From: Hydra vulgaris
Taxonomy: Eukaryota > Cnidaria > Hydrozoa > Anthoathecata > Hydridae
DNA length: 64,000 nt
Reading direction: 5' to 3'
Assembly: GCF_038396675.1 (NCBI RefSeq)
Contig: NC_088931.1
Coordinates: 44,919,501-44,983,500, forward strand
Shown here piece after piece: positions 53,219 to 64,000 of the stretch. Under the pieces are notes generated by a model that saw only the letters and a list, made by a program, of their open reading frames with translations, did not search any database and had not been told where the DNA came from. The first letter of the stretch is position 1, and every line of letters begins with the position of its first letter. Position numbers and translations under genes: made by a program.

Positions 53219-53940
53219 TGAAATTTTTAAATTCATCAAATTCTGGGTTGTTATATATCATTAAAAAGAGCTTCATCTCAATATTCCAAAAGTGAAAAAA
53301 TTTTTAAAATCGAACCACCCTACAAAATGTTATGATGTTTTAAGTACTGATTTTTTGATATTAGGATTTGTTGAAGAAACTGTGGTCAAAATAAAGTTTT
53401 TATAAACTAAAACTATTATAACTTAATCAATTCTTATCCAAAAGTTTATATCTTGGTATCAAAAGATAGATACAAGAGTTATCTACAAATTTATAAAGGT
53501 CTCTAGATTACAGGACCATCCGGGGGCAAGAGGGGGCACAAAACCACCGTTCATACCGGCAATAAAGACTAACTATATTATATATATAAAAGTGTTTTTT
53601 TAATGAAAATGTAAATTTTTATATACAAGATGTTTTGTAATTAGCTATCAGACCACAGTCAAATGTAGAAGTTTCATTGTCTTTGGGTGGATGTAAGGGT
53701 GATGGTTTCAAACACCCTAATATCAAAAATGACTCTTTTTTTTTTATAAATATTTATCTTTATAATTAAAAAGAAATCTAGTATCAAATCAAAAATTATA
53801 TTTTACTACTTTACAACATCACTAGCAGCGCACCCTTTGTTTCAAGTGGTATAGATGGGAAAAGGGGCGTGTCATCACCCCCCCCCACCCTCCTCTTTTA
53901 CAACCTAAAAAAAAAATTTTTTTAATGAGATTCGAAAAAA

Positions 53941-54373
53941 TATTTAAATGTAATTAAAATAATAAACTTTAATACAGAAACATATTTTACCAAAATTCAA
54001 AATACATCACATAATGCTAAGTTTTAGTTATAGATGGTTCCCCCTCTGACCTGAAAAAAAATTTAAAAACAAAAAATGTTTTATAATATTATTTTAATTA
54101 GTTTACATCTTGGCTTTTAGTTAATGATTAAGATATTAAATTCCTTTAATGAAACTTTTTATTATTCATTGTTAACAATAGACATGACGTGAATGTTGCC
54201 AATTATTTTTTGATAATTGGACATGCATTTTATTATCTTACTACATGGTTTTACTATTTTTCACGTCAGAGGGGGAACCATCTATAACTAAACTAAGCAT
54301 TATGTGATGTATTTTGAGTTTTGGTAAAAGATGTTTTTATATTAAAGTTTATTATTTTAATTACATTTAAATA
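53941..54373. mobile_element. 433-bp foldback MITE
   Basis: The left arm 53941-54055 (TATTTAAATGTAATTAAAAT to CCCCCTCTGACCTGAAAAA) and right arm 54258-54373 are inverted with few mismatches. The loop of about 200 bp has no coding signal. It lies in the CARF/MULE intron between exons 3 and 4. Confidence 0.85.
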
Positions 54374-54574
54374 TTCACATTAGGAAAACATCAGCTCACA
54401 GGATACAATGTCAGCAACTAGCTGGAACTTTTTCATATAATAATCAACAGCTTCAGAATCATTATCTTTTCTAGTCCAGTAAAAAATAGTAATAGCCTTT
54501 CTGTGTTTTTTTTTAAGTTTTTCTACTCTGCTATTGTGCAAGACTGTCATTGCTGTATCGGAATCATATCATTC

Positions 54575-54800
54575 ATACTTATTATTGATATAGTATGTAT
54601 TAAGTATATATTATATTATAGTATATATTTAATATATACTATAATATAGTATATGTTATAGTATATATTAAATATATAATATATTATAAATATAATATAC
54701 TTTAAATAGTATATTAAATTTAATATACTATAAATATATTATATATGTCTATATATTTTTAGACAAATATTAGTATATTACTAATATATGATATATTCTA
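54575..54800. repeat. AT-only imperfect palindromic tract
   Basis: Almost exclusively A/T, with nested TATAGTATAT, TATTAAATATATAATA and TTAAATTTAATATA palindromes. It is not simple (TA)n. 54800-55370 shows no other feature. Confidence 0.7.
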
Positions 54801-55370
54801 AATACATAAAAAAGTTCGATTAACACAAAAATTTTTATTTTTTTGTTTTTATTCATTTTTCTTTTTAGTTAAATATGAACTAATTATTATAATTTTAAAA
54901 GCAGATTGAAGTTCCTCTTCATCCGCCCCTCCCCCTCCCCATGTCTCAAAATAAAAGCGGAAAATAAAAATTTAAGTACCAAAAGTGATGCACAAAATAG
55001 AGTATGTGCTGCATGAAATAAATCAATGAAATTTGGCAGGTGCAATGAAATTGTGTAAACTTAACATCGAGAATAGTATTGCAAAAAAAACAAGCATTTC
55101 TTAAACATTTACTGAATGCACAAAGTATAACTAAGTTTTTGTCATTTAAAAATCTACTTTAAAAAGTTTTTACTGTAATCAAAAGGTAAAAATTTATAAA
55201 TTTAATTACTCTAGTTATTAAAAAATATCTATACTAATATGTAACTCTAAATAAAAATCCTCAAAAGACGTTTCTCCCTCGATAGCGAAAAGCAAACTTC
55301 AAAAAACGTGGCACAGAATTTTAGCACAAATATCGGTTCCGTAAAACGCGTAATTCTACGTACCTAATTC

Positions 55371-55651
55371 TACTCCCTTCATGGTTTAGGCTGTAAAGTG
55401 CTTGATTGCATGCATGGCAAAGATAGGAAGGTCTCTTTTAAAGAAAAATACAAAATGCACTCAAATGAGAAAAAGGTTTGTTTTTTTCTATATTTGAAAT
55501 ATAGAAATACATTTTTTCTATATTTGAAATATAGAAAAAAACAAACCTTTTTCTCATTTGAGTGCATTTTATATTTTTCTCTAAAAGAGACCTTCCTATC
55601 TTTGCCATGCATGCAATCAAGCACTTTACAGCCTAAACCATGAAGGGAGTA
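55371..55651. mobile_element. palindromic MITE with TA duplication, at an exon 3 splice site
   Basis: TA at 55371-55372 and 55650-55651 flanks a 277-bp unit. Its two halves are near-perfect inverted copies (CTCCCTTCATGGTTTAGGCT at each end), with inner CTATATTTGAAATATAG palindromes. TA duplication suggests Tc1/mariner mobilisation. Identical 81-codon frames on both strands result from the symmetry and are not genes. Confidence 0.92.
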
Positions 55652-55652
55652 C

Positions 55653-56159
55653 CATTAAATGATATTGAATCATCTTCCCATCTTATTCTGTGGTGTTTTG
55701 CAGAAGAATCTTTAAAGATAGTAACAACAATATGTCATTAATAATAGATCTTAAAATTAAAAAGAATAAAATTTAGTAATTGCATGCTCAAGTTAGTTCT
55801 TCAAAAATGTTATACCTATATTGTTAAAGTTTTTAGCAGCTGTGTAGCATGAAAACTTTGACACAGTATCAGTTTCGTAGTTTCTGATCAAAACAAGTAC
55901 TTCGTCGTATGTCTCTGCAGTTATCCAAATTCCCTCTTATTAAATAATATGATTTATTAAACAGTAAACAAACAATATAATGTTTGAGCAAACAAACAAT
56001 AAAACTGATGCGTGTATCAACAAATCTTTTTATAAATATGATTTTAGTAATTCATTAATAGTATTTTATACCTCCTCCACTCAATGTTGTTTTTTCTAAT
56101 AAATTTAAATCATTATCATCTCCGGAAAACTTAACAAACGATAATACTTGTTTTTCCAT
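55653..56159 (-). CDS. CARF/MULE gene exons 1-3 (N-terminus)
   Basis: Exon 56072-56159 starts at ATG 56159 (context ACAAAAATGG). Donor GGAG|GTATAA joins acceptor AATAAG before 55935. Exon 55816-55935 ends AATATAG|GTATAA. Exon 55653-55709 follows TTTAAAG. Phases 1-1-1 agree. The joined product is 88 residues with TAETYDEVLVLIRNYET and HHRIRWEDDSISFN, as in CARF-like proteins. No lesion is seen here. Confidence 0.7.
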
Positions 56160-57057
<898 letters not shown>

Positions 57058-57877
57058 ATGGCTTTAAATGTTGGTGACAGGTTTAACTCTTTAAAAGAAT
57101 TAGAAGTAGCCATTAAGAACTATGAAATAGAATTTAGCGTTTCTTTATATAAACGAGAAAGCAGATCTATTGCATCTGCAAGAAAAAAAGGCATTAAGCG
57201 AACCTTAAACGACGATTTGTTGTTTTATAGCATGCATTATGCTTGCTATCATGGAGGGAAAAATTTTAAAAGTCGATCAAAAGGAAAGCGTCCAAATCAA
57301 AGGTATATGTTATTTAAAAAAATCTAAAGTACGAGTAATATAAATATTATCTTATATATGTTAAAGCAATCAGATAATAGAATGTGGACAGGCTCAAAAA
57401 TGAAACTTAAATTTGAAAAAAAAAGTTAATTCTCCTAATTATTTAATTTTTTTTTTGATTTATTTTAATAATTTAAATAAATCAAAGCGTTTAAAAATTT
57501 ATTATATAAAAAAGTTTAACTGTTTGAAAAATCCTCATCTTTTCGAAATGAATATGTTTATATTAAGTAGACCAGTGAAGCTTTTAACTTTGGTTTTTAA
57601 ACTTTTTATGTCATAAAAAGATTATGTCATAAATGACTGTATTATATATTTTTTATTTCTTTCTTATTGATAGCACATTCCAGATAGATTGCCCATATGG
57701 AATCTGGATAAATGTATCCGACAACGGTTCACAATTATGCATACAAAAGTTGGTATTGAAGCACAACCATGTCGTTGACAAAGTCAGTATTTTACTTATC
57801 TTAGTTTGAATTATTTTTATTTGCTATTTGGAAGCTATTCTCTGTTAACTGTTTTGCTAAACATTTCTATATTTTTT

Positions 57878-57947
<70 letters not shown>

Positions 57948-60008
57948 CTTTTAAAATTAATACAATGTTTTATTCTTGACATGTTTCGTAAAGTTTATTT
58001 ACATTTTCAAAAGATTATTTTACAATAATAAAAAAATCTGAAAAAAATATTCAAAAAAAGAAGTCTTTACAGAGAAATATTAACGGACAAAAAATTATAC
58101 ATAATTAACCAAAATATTTATTAAAAAATAACTTGGTAAATAACCAATCAAAATAACCAACTGTCAAAAAAAAAAAAAAAAAATAACAAACTGACAGTAA
58201 AATTAAACAGATAAGTTTACAGCATAATGTAAATTTGTTTATTAAGTTGCGGACTTTCTCATTTAAAGTGGAGGGTTTCTTTTATCTTTAATTTGTGTTT
58301 GGTTGGGGCATTATCCAAAATCTCAAAAGAATCACAGTTAGCCAAATTTTTGCAATCAAGACATAAATTTAAGTGTTTAAATATATGAGATTGTTGATCA
58401 ATTTTAAGGTGCTCATTTATTCTAGTTGCCAAGTGTCTGAAGGTTTCTCCAATATAACTGGCATTACAGCCAGCACAAGAAATTTATAGACAACATGAGA
58501 TTTAAGCAGTTTAGAAAGTGACTCTTTTTATCCCTGCAATATTTATGAACAATTTTTGAAATTTTCATTTTAGTGTAATTAGAGTACATTCCAAAGTATG
58601 GAAGCTTAAAGTATCTTATATTTAAGCTATTAACAATGTTAGTAACAGATGGGTTCATTTTCTTATTAATATAGGATTTATTTCATAGTAAATAATTTTT
58701 TGTGGAAATTTATTATTTTGTAAAACTAATGATAGATTCTTAATATCTTTATCAAAACCAACCCAAGAATTATTAATTTTACATGTACGATCAATCAAAC
58801 AACAAACAAGTCCAAATTTGTAGCAAGACGGAATAAAACTAAAAAAATTTTGTAAAAGACCTGTATACATTTTTTTGTGATAAACTGAAGTCGAAAACGA
58901 ATTGGATTTTTTAAATACATCTAAAAAAGCAATCTGCTTATCTTGTTTCTTTTTCCATAGTAAATTTCAGATTTTTATGTTGTTTATTGAGGTGTTTGAA
59001 AAATTCTCGAGCTTCATATTCAGAATTAAAAATAGCAATTATGTCATCCACATATCCTTTATAAAAAAATCATGCTGTAAAGGAGCAGTTATTGACAGTT
59101 ATTAAATTGATTTTGTAAGTATGAAGTTTAAAAAAAATTAAAAAACAAATGTTTTAACTTTTTTTTTACTTTATTATTATTATTGTTATTATTTTTCATG
59201 ATACTTAAAACTCAGCGAACTATTTTAAGAATGGGTTTAATTTGTAAAATACTATAAAGGTAATTAAACATAAAAAAAAATTAACTTGGTTTTAGCTCAT
59301 CTGAAATTGGCTACCCACAATTATTTTTGACATTATACTGATAGTGATAATGATAATCTTAACATTATTTTATTTCAGGTACTCCAGAGATTTTAGTAAA
59401 ACCTATATATGTATTTGGATACACAGATAATAATAATAGAGTCACTTCCTAAACTGCTTAAATCTCATGTCTACAAATTTTCTTGCGCTGGCTGTTATGC
59501 CAGTTATATTGGAGAAACCTTCAGACACTTGGCAACTAGAATAAATGAGCACCTTAAAATTGATAAACAATTCCATATATTTAAACACTTAAATTTATCT
59601 CTTAATTGCAAAAATTTGGCTAACTGTGATTCTTTTGAGATTTTGGATAATGCCCCAACCAAACACAAATTAAAGATAAAAGAAACCCTCCATTTTAAAT
59701 GGGAAAGTCCGCAACTTAATAAACAAACTTTACATTATGCTGCAAACTTATCTATTTAATTTTACTGTCAGTTTGTTATTTATTTATTTTTTGACAGTTG
59801 GTTATTTTGATTGGTTATTTACCGAGTAATTTTGTAATAAATATATTGGTTAATTATGTATAATTTTTTGTCCGTTAATATTTCTCTCTAAAGATTTCTA
59901 TTTTTGAATATTTTTTTCTGAGTTTTTTATTATTGTAAATAATCTTTTGAAAATGTAAATAAACTTTACGAAACATGTCAAGAATAAAACATTGTATTAA
60001 TTTTAAAA

Positions 60009-60087
<79 letters not shown>

Positions 60088-63000
60088 TTCCCCAAAATAA
60101 GATATTTTATAAAAACTGAATGATAAAAGTAAAAACTGTTTATATATTAGATATTTTACAATTTCTCTACTTGTAGGAATTGTTTAACAATCTGCCAAAA
60201 ATAAGAAAATTAAACGTGGATGAAAAAGAAGATGTTTGTCGTCTTTTGAGTATGCACGGAAGCAAGTGGCTTATTAAAGATCAAGTTATGAAGGAAACAG
60301 GTTTTCTTTAACACTTTTATATAAAAGTTGCATTGGAATTCATACTTATCATACTTATGTTTACCCTCTACATTAAAATTTTTATAATGTTACTTTTTTT
60401 CTTAGGTAAAAAAGTTACTCTCAAAGATCTTCATAACTTAGCTGCAAAACAGAAAGGTACCACAGATTTAAAATCACTTATTGCAGTCTTTCAAGAATGT
60501 AATGGTTAGTATAAATAATTTTTTGTTAAACAATTAATATGCAATAAGGACACAAATATTGATTTCATTATGAGAGCATTGACTTTTTTTTTTTGAATGA
60601 TGCTTTAAATTTAAGGTAAAAAATTAAGAAGTTAAATAATAAGTTTTTTAAAGTTAAGAAGATATTTATGAACATATATTGATGGACTGTTAGGATGAGC
60701 ATTCTTCTTGAAGAACTTCTTAAAGAACAGAGCAGTAATAGATTATTAAAAATGAATATCTATTTTTTTTCTTCTACAATGTTTTGCTCTTAATATAAAA
60801 TAAGTTTATGAAGCAAGTTAAATAATATGGTAATGAAAATAAATTGAATTTAAAATGATTTTAACTAAAAAAAGGCTTTAATTAAGTTTTTTAATTGAAA
60901 GCATTTTTTATTAGCTGGTATTATGATTTGTTTGCATGTTTAAACAACTTTTAATTATATTCTTTTTTTATTTTCTTTAGTTCTACCTTGACATTCTACA
61001 CTACGACATGACGTTAGTTTAGAATTCATACTGTTGAAATATGGTTTAAATTTAGTAAATTTTTATTAATTGAAATTTACTTTATTGATCATTAGTCAAC
61101 AGTTAGTAAAAAAAAATTATAATCAACATTATTTAGGTAACAGTACCTTTGTTTTTTTGTGGCATTGCAAAGTAACTTTGTATTCTTTATCATTATTTTG
61201 AGAATTTGTGTCATGATTCATTCATATTTGAGTAATTATTGTTTTTTGTTTCAGGTTTTGACTATTTTTATCTCTACTCTTGGAAATAGTGTAGTATTCT
61301 TCAATAATATGGGAGTATACTGTTTGAAGGAAATAATATAAAATGCATATCAAACTAAAAATTTATATTTAAACTTACTTTCACAGATTTATCACTACTT
61401 TAAAATAGAGAATAAGTCACTATTTATCAGTATATAAGTCACGGTAGAGAAAGACAATAGTTTCACAAAGACTGATCTATTATATAGTTTAAAATTATGA
61501 GTTCTCTCTCCAACAAAAGTTGTTAACTGGCCAACTATATTTGGACCAATTAAATTGCAAACTATATATAGACAAAACAAACTGTAACATAGTTGAAAAA
61601 ACTCATTAATTGAAACGCAATTTTTCAAAAAAGTTGATAACTAAAATTAAAAAAAAATAAAGGTTGCAGATAATTTGTATTATTTCACCAAGGCTTTAAG
61701 TCTTAACTCTAGGCGTCGCAATCGAGCAGAAAGATGGAGGCTGATTTTTTTAACACTACCACTGTTGGAAGACCTTTGTACTCACCAGATAATATTGTTC
61801 AACCCTTTGAATATATGATTGTATCCTGAGCATTATATAAGCATTAGAAAAATGACTTTCAGCTACCTTGTGTTTGATCTTTGACAAAATTGATCTCAAA
61901 AGCAAGTAAACTTTATACTTTATTGTTAATTTCCAAAACACATCACAGTTTGGAAGACAAATAGAGTTCATGCTTTTTATTGGTTGATGAGGTTTATGTT
62001 AAGGCAACTATTACATATCATGGTGAAAAATCTATGGTCATGCTAAGAGTGACCCAGAAATGCTTGCTAAAACACTCTTTGCTGTATTGGTTAAATGTCT
62101 ATTTGCAGGATCTACATTTATTGTCAGTATGGTACCAGTATCTTATTTAGATTCTGATTTCCAGTAATAAATCAGGAAAAAGTTAAAGTTACTATTGTTT
62201 TTCTGCATACGTAAATGCATGGAAAATTATAAATGTGCAAAGATTTTCTGATGATGTAAGATTACATCATCCTTTGCAAGCTGTGATTTGAAGTGCTAAA
62301 GATACTCGCTTGCAACATTTATTGAAAATTAAACAAATGTGTGAAAATATGGGAGCAATTAATGGTAAAAAATAATAAAAACTTTTACTTTGACAACATC
62401 AGATGCAATATTACACACATTAAAAGGTTTTAAAGACTTCACTAGTTTTTTACTTGAAACAAGTAAAGATAATCAGTTTATTAAGCTTGGTGATTTTTTA
62501 ACCGATCATTTAGAGGAAGTTCTTGGTAAATTAAGGCAGGGTGCTGGTGCATCATATTCTATATCTGATCAGCAAGCTATTGAGAAAATGCATAATTTAC
62601 CATGCCAAGTTGCTTTTGAGGTTTGATGCAGACTTTTCTGACTTGTCAGAACATTACAATTGTGAGTGAAATTTTTGACATGTTGGATGATTTTGTAAGA
62701 TCTATGAAAGAAGATAGCAAAATGTGTTATGCGATAATAATGTTAACTTATTTGGTATTTTGTAAGTCTTTAGTTTATGGAAAGTTTCAAATTACTGTGT
62801 TTATTAGTGCTTAGATTCAGAGTGTAAACTGTTATATTTATAATTTGTATTCTGTCTTTTTTTTTTAAAGTTTAGAATTCAATATTTATGGATGTATCTA
62901 TTTACATTTTTTCATCAACATTTAGATTTTCTTTTCAATGTATTGTCAATGTTCAGATTTTAATATGACAATGATTATGAATTTGCTTTTGGAAACCTTT

Positions 63001-63519
63001 AAAAAAATCTACAAATTTAAGAAATACCTATAATTGCATTGTTTAAGTTTAATAACAAGATCACCGTTTAAAAATACTCTGACAAACTTCATAGTGTTTT
63101 TTTTACAAGAGATGATGAATTTAAATTCTAATTCCTTCTTTCCTTATTTTTTAGTTTTGTTGCGGCATTTGCTGAAAGGAGGAAGACCTAATGATGTTAC
63201 AGTTGTTACACCTGCTGATACTGTAGATCTTAATTTAGATGCTAAGGATCTTCCATCATCTCTAATGAATGAGATAGTAGTTTTTGAAATTCTAAAGCCA
63301 TTTCTTACAGCACAAGCGTGGAAGGTTTTAAGAGCTTCTTTTTTAAAACGCAAAAAAATGAAAGTTTGGAATTGTCCAATTTGTCTTCTCAATGCTCCTA
63401 CAGAATCGATTGAGTGTAGCAGTTGCCTTGAATGGTATCACTTTAATTGTGTAAAAGTAACATCCAAGATAAATAAAAATTGGTACTGTGGTACTTGTCT
63501 GTTGAATGCTGAATCTTAA
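57058..63519 (+). CDS. ZSWIM3/FAR1-like gene with possible PHD terminal exon
   Basis: Exons: 57058-57302 (DRFNSLKELEVAIKNYEIEF; YACYHGGKNFKSRSKGKR), 57674-57782 (TFQIDCPYGIWINVSDNG; LKHNHVV), 60177-60300 (NNLPKIRKLNVDEKEDV; QVMKETG) and 60406-60504 (KKVTLKDLHNLAAKQKG). All splice sites and phases agree (2/0/1/1). The blocks match the FAR1-type DNA-binding region and following helices of ZSWIM3-like, Mutator-derived proteins: C..HGG, CP, HNH, LP..R.L, TGK...LKDL.NL. The expected DDE and SWIM exons were not found after 60504. A last exon 63155-63519 encodes a PHD finger; whether it belongs to the same gene is inference. ATG 57007 in the same frame is an alternative start. No lesion is seen in the exons, so it may be expressed. 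Confidence 0.6.
57880..57942. repeat. (TA)n microsatellite
   Basis: Pure TA at the 3' edge of the minus-strand Penelope-like fragment; its counterpart is at 60016-60082. Confidence 0.96.
57943..59110 (-). mobile_element. Penelope-like element fragment, minus orientation
   Basis: Minus strand in order: YKGYVDDIIAIFNSEYEARE with YVDD catalytic pair (about 59040), FKHLNKQHKNLKFTMEKET, SFIPSCYKFGLVCCLIDRTC (58655-58870), YFKLPYFGMYSNYTKMKISK (58464-58658) and then a GIY-YIG endonuclease: CAGCNASYIGETFRHLATRI and NLANCDSFEILDNAP (58500-58270). Stops and shifts break it. It is 5'-truncated within the RT and ends at a TA tract. It lies in intron 57783-60176 of the ZSWIM-like gene. Confidence 0.82.
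59375..60015 (+). mobile_element. Penelope-like element fragment, plus orientation (GIY-YIG end)
   Basis: The 59409-59759 frame encodes VYKFSCAGCYASYIGETFRH and LATRINEHLKI, then LANCDSFEILDNAPTKHKLK, a GIY-YIG endonuclease, then TAA and about 250 bp of 3' UTR ending in a TA tract. The UTR matches the minus fragment's UTR in inverted order (ACTGTCAGTTTGTTATTT; AAACATGTCAAGAATAAAAC). This copy keeps only the last part of the RT linker and the endonuclease, and it is open. Confidence 0.82.
60016..60082. repeat. (TA)n microsatellite
   Basis: Pure TA at the 3' edge of the plus-strand Penelope-like fragment, mirroring the tract at 57880. Confidence 0.96.
60505..61690. other. no gene recognised
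   Basis: AT-rich DNA following the last recognised FAR1-like exon. Open frames here (for example 61159-61341) are hydrophobic and low in complexity. The expected MULE catalytic exons are not visible. Confidence 0.45.
61740..62760 (+). pseudogene. P-element/THAP9-like transposase relic
   Basis: Plus strand, shifting frames: PLYSPDNIVQPFEYMIVS (about 61777-61830); LVDEVYVKATITYHGEKSM (about 61982-62036, candidate catalytic Asp); EMLAKTLFAVLVKCLFAGST and VSMVPVSYLDSDFQ (62056-62166); NAWKIINVQRFSDDVRLHHP (about 62215); HTLKGFKDFTSFLLETSK and FIKLGDFLTDHLEEVLGKLR with QGAGASYSISDQQAIEKM (62408-62592). The last block, L.G.F.TD.LE..FGK.RQ, is the hallmark of P-type transposases. Several stops are present. 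The THAP zinc finger is not seen. It lies between exons of the ZSWIM-like gene. Confidence 0.7.
63155..63519 (+). CDS. PHD-finger terminal exon
   Basis: The acceptor is CCTTATTTTTTAG. The frame reads GGRPNDVTVVTPADTVDLNL, a Leu-rich helix and then a C4HC3 PHD pattern: WNCPICLLNAP, IECSSCLEWYHFNC, NWYCGTCLLNAES and TAA. PHD fingers typically read histone H3 tails. Some TE-derived cnidarian proteins with ULP1 or MULE domains end in such a finger, which would fit as the last exon of the upstream FAR1-like gene. That link is inference. No lesion is seen. Confidence 0.6.
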
Positions 63520-64000
63520 ATTTATTAAAATTATTTTGTAATATTAAAAAAAGTTTTCTTATTTATGTATATTTATAATGGCTATTTATAAAATATCTAT
63601 GGAATAATTAATACTTATTCAGTTTAGTTGTTTTATCTCAACAAGGTTTTAGTAGTTTTAATAATTTTAGTAGTTTATAATTTTTATTCTAAATGTGACG
63701 TAACAAGGTCGTTGGGGGTTTGGGTTTAGGTTTTTAGTAATAGTAGCAAAGCTTAGCAGTCGATTTAATTTACATAAAGTGATAAAATATATTAGAAATA
63801 TAGTATACATGTGCTGACAATACACTAAGATTTTTTTTAAATAAATTTAAAAATACTTTCAAAAATTTTATCGACAATTTGACAGTAATACGACTGTTTT
63901 AAACTGAAATTTTATGTTTTCTTTGACAAAAGAAAATATTATTGTAGCCCCTCAGAAATTTATATTTGTTATAACTATGTTAGCATAAATCAGACTTCGG
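63520..64000. other. AT-rich downstream DNA, no gene seen
   Basis: It starts with AATATTAAAAAAAG. No clear reading frame or RNA gene is visible to the window end. Confidence 0.5.

Noticed and set aside
54390-54530. Possible missing exon 4 of the CARF/MULE gene (YWTRKDNDSEAVDYYMKKFQ)
   Set aside because: The frame is open, but phase and sequence do not fit the expected region between RWEDDSISFN and KFKCSCQ.
55379-55643. Identical 81-codon proteins on both strands
   Set aside because: A consequence of the perfect symmetry of the palindromic MITE at 55371-55651.

Overview
The window looks like nuclear DNA of a cnidarian, most likely Hydra. It is very AT-rich and full of long (TA)n tracts. Its genes are split by GT-AG introns, and most recognisable coding sequence belongs to transposable-element (TE) families that I know from Hydra: Chapaev/CMC, Penelope-like, Tc1, pogo, P-like and non-LTR. 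The species call is inference; no species-diagnostic marker is visible. There are no bacterial features such as operons, ribosome binding sites or CRISPR arrays.

1-14.3 kb: the last four exons of a plus-strand PPID/cyclophilin-40 gene (913-970, 1038-1124, 3884-3926, 14144-14235). They encode the TPR region and the stop codon. The 2.8 kb intron holds three minisatellites. The last intron is 10.2 kb and holds a pogo/Tigger relic, an internally deleted Tc1 element, and an uncharacterised transposase-like gene ('VDGGPDENPR' family) split by a 3.5 kb Chapaev-like element with long inverted ends and a TTCA duplication.

14.4-29.5 kb: a TE block. A decayed non-LTR reverse transcriptase is truncated by a second CMC element, with a third CMC copy beside it. 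A perfect hairpin between G and C tracts follows, then a nearly complete minus-strand non-LTR element (23.56-27.0 kb), a Tc1 copy and an ACGTTG-rich MITE-like repeat.

29.6-32 kb: a minus-strand multi-exon gene with a DUF4806-like C-terminus. 34-39.2 kb: a tRNA-derived SINE, a 5'-inverted non-LTR fragment and a 3.67 kb pogo-like element with exact TIRs and subterminal repeats. A second SINE and a near-loopless hairpin lie at 40.9-41.2 kb.

41.6-56.2 kb: a minus-strand CARF-like/MULE-transposase/SWIM/ULP1-like gene of about ten exons. Its introns hold a Penelope-like element, a Tc1 copy, a MITE with hAT-like ends, foldbacks and a 42-bp tandem repeat. It has several frameshifts, so it is now a pseudogene. 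A palindromic MITE sits at the splice donor of its third exon.

57.0-63.5 kb: a ZSWIM3/FAR1-like gene diverges from it across about 900 bp. Its exons are separated by two Penelope-like fragments in inverted order and a P-element-like relic. A PHD-finger terminal exon lies at the end. The window is best read as a few host or domesticated genes expanded and broken by layered transposition.
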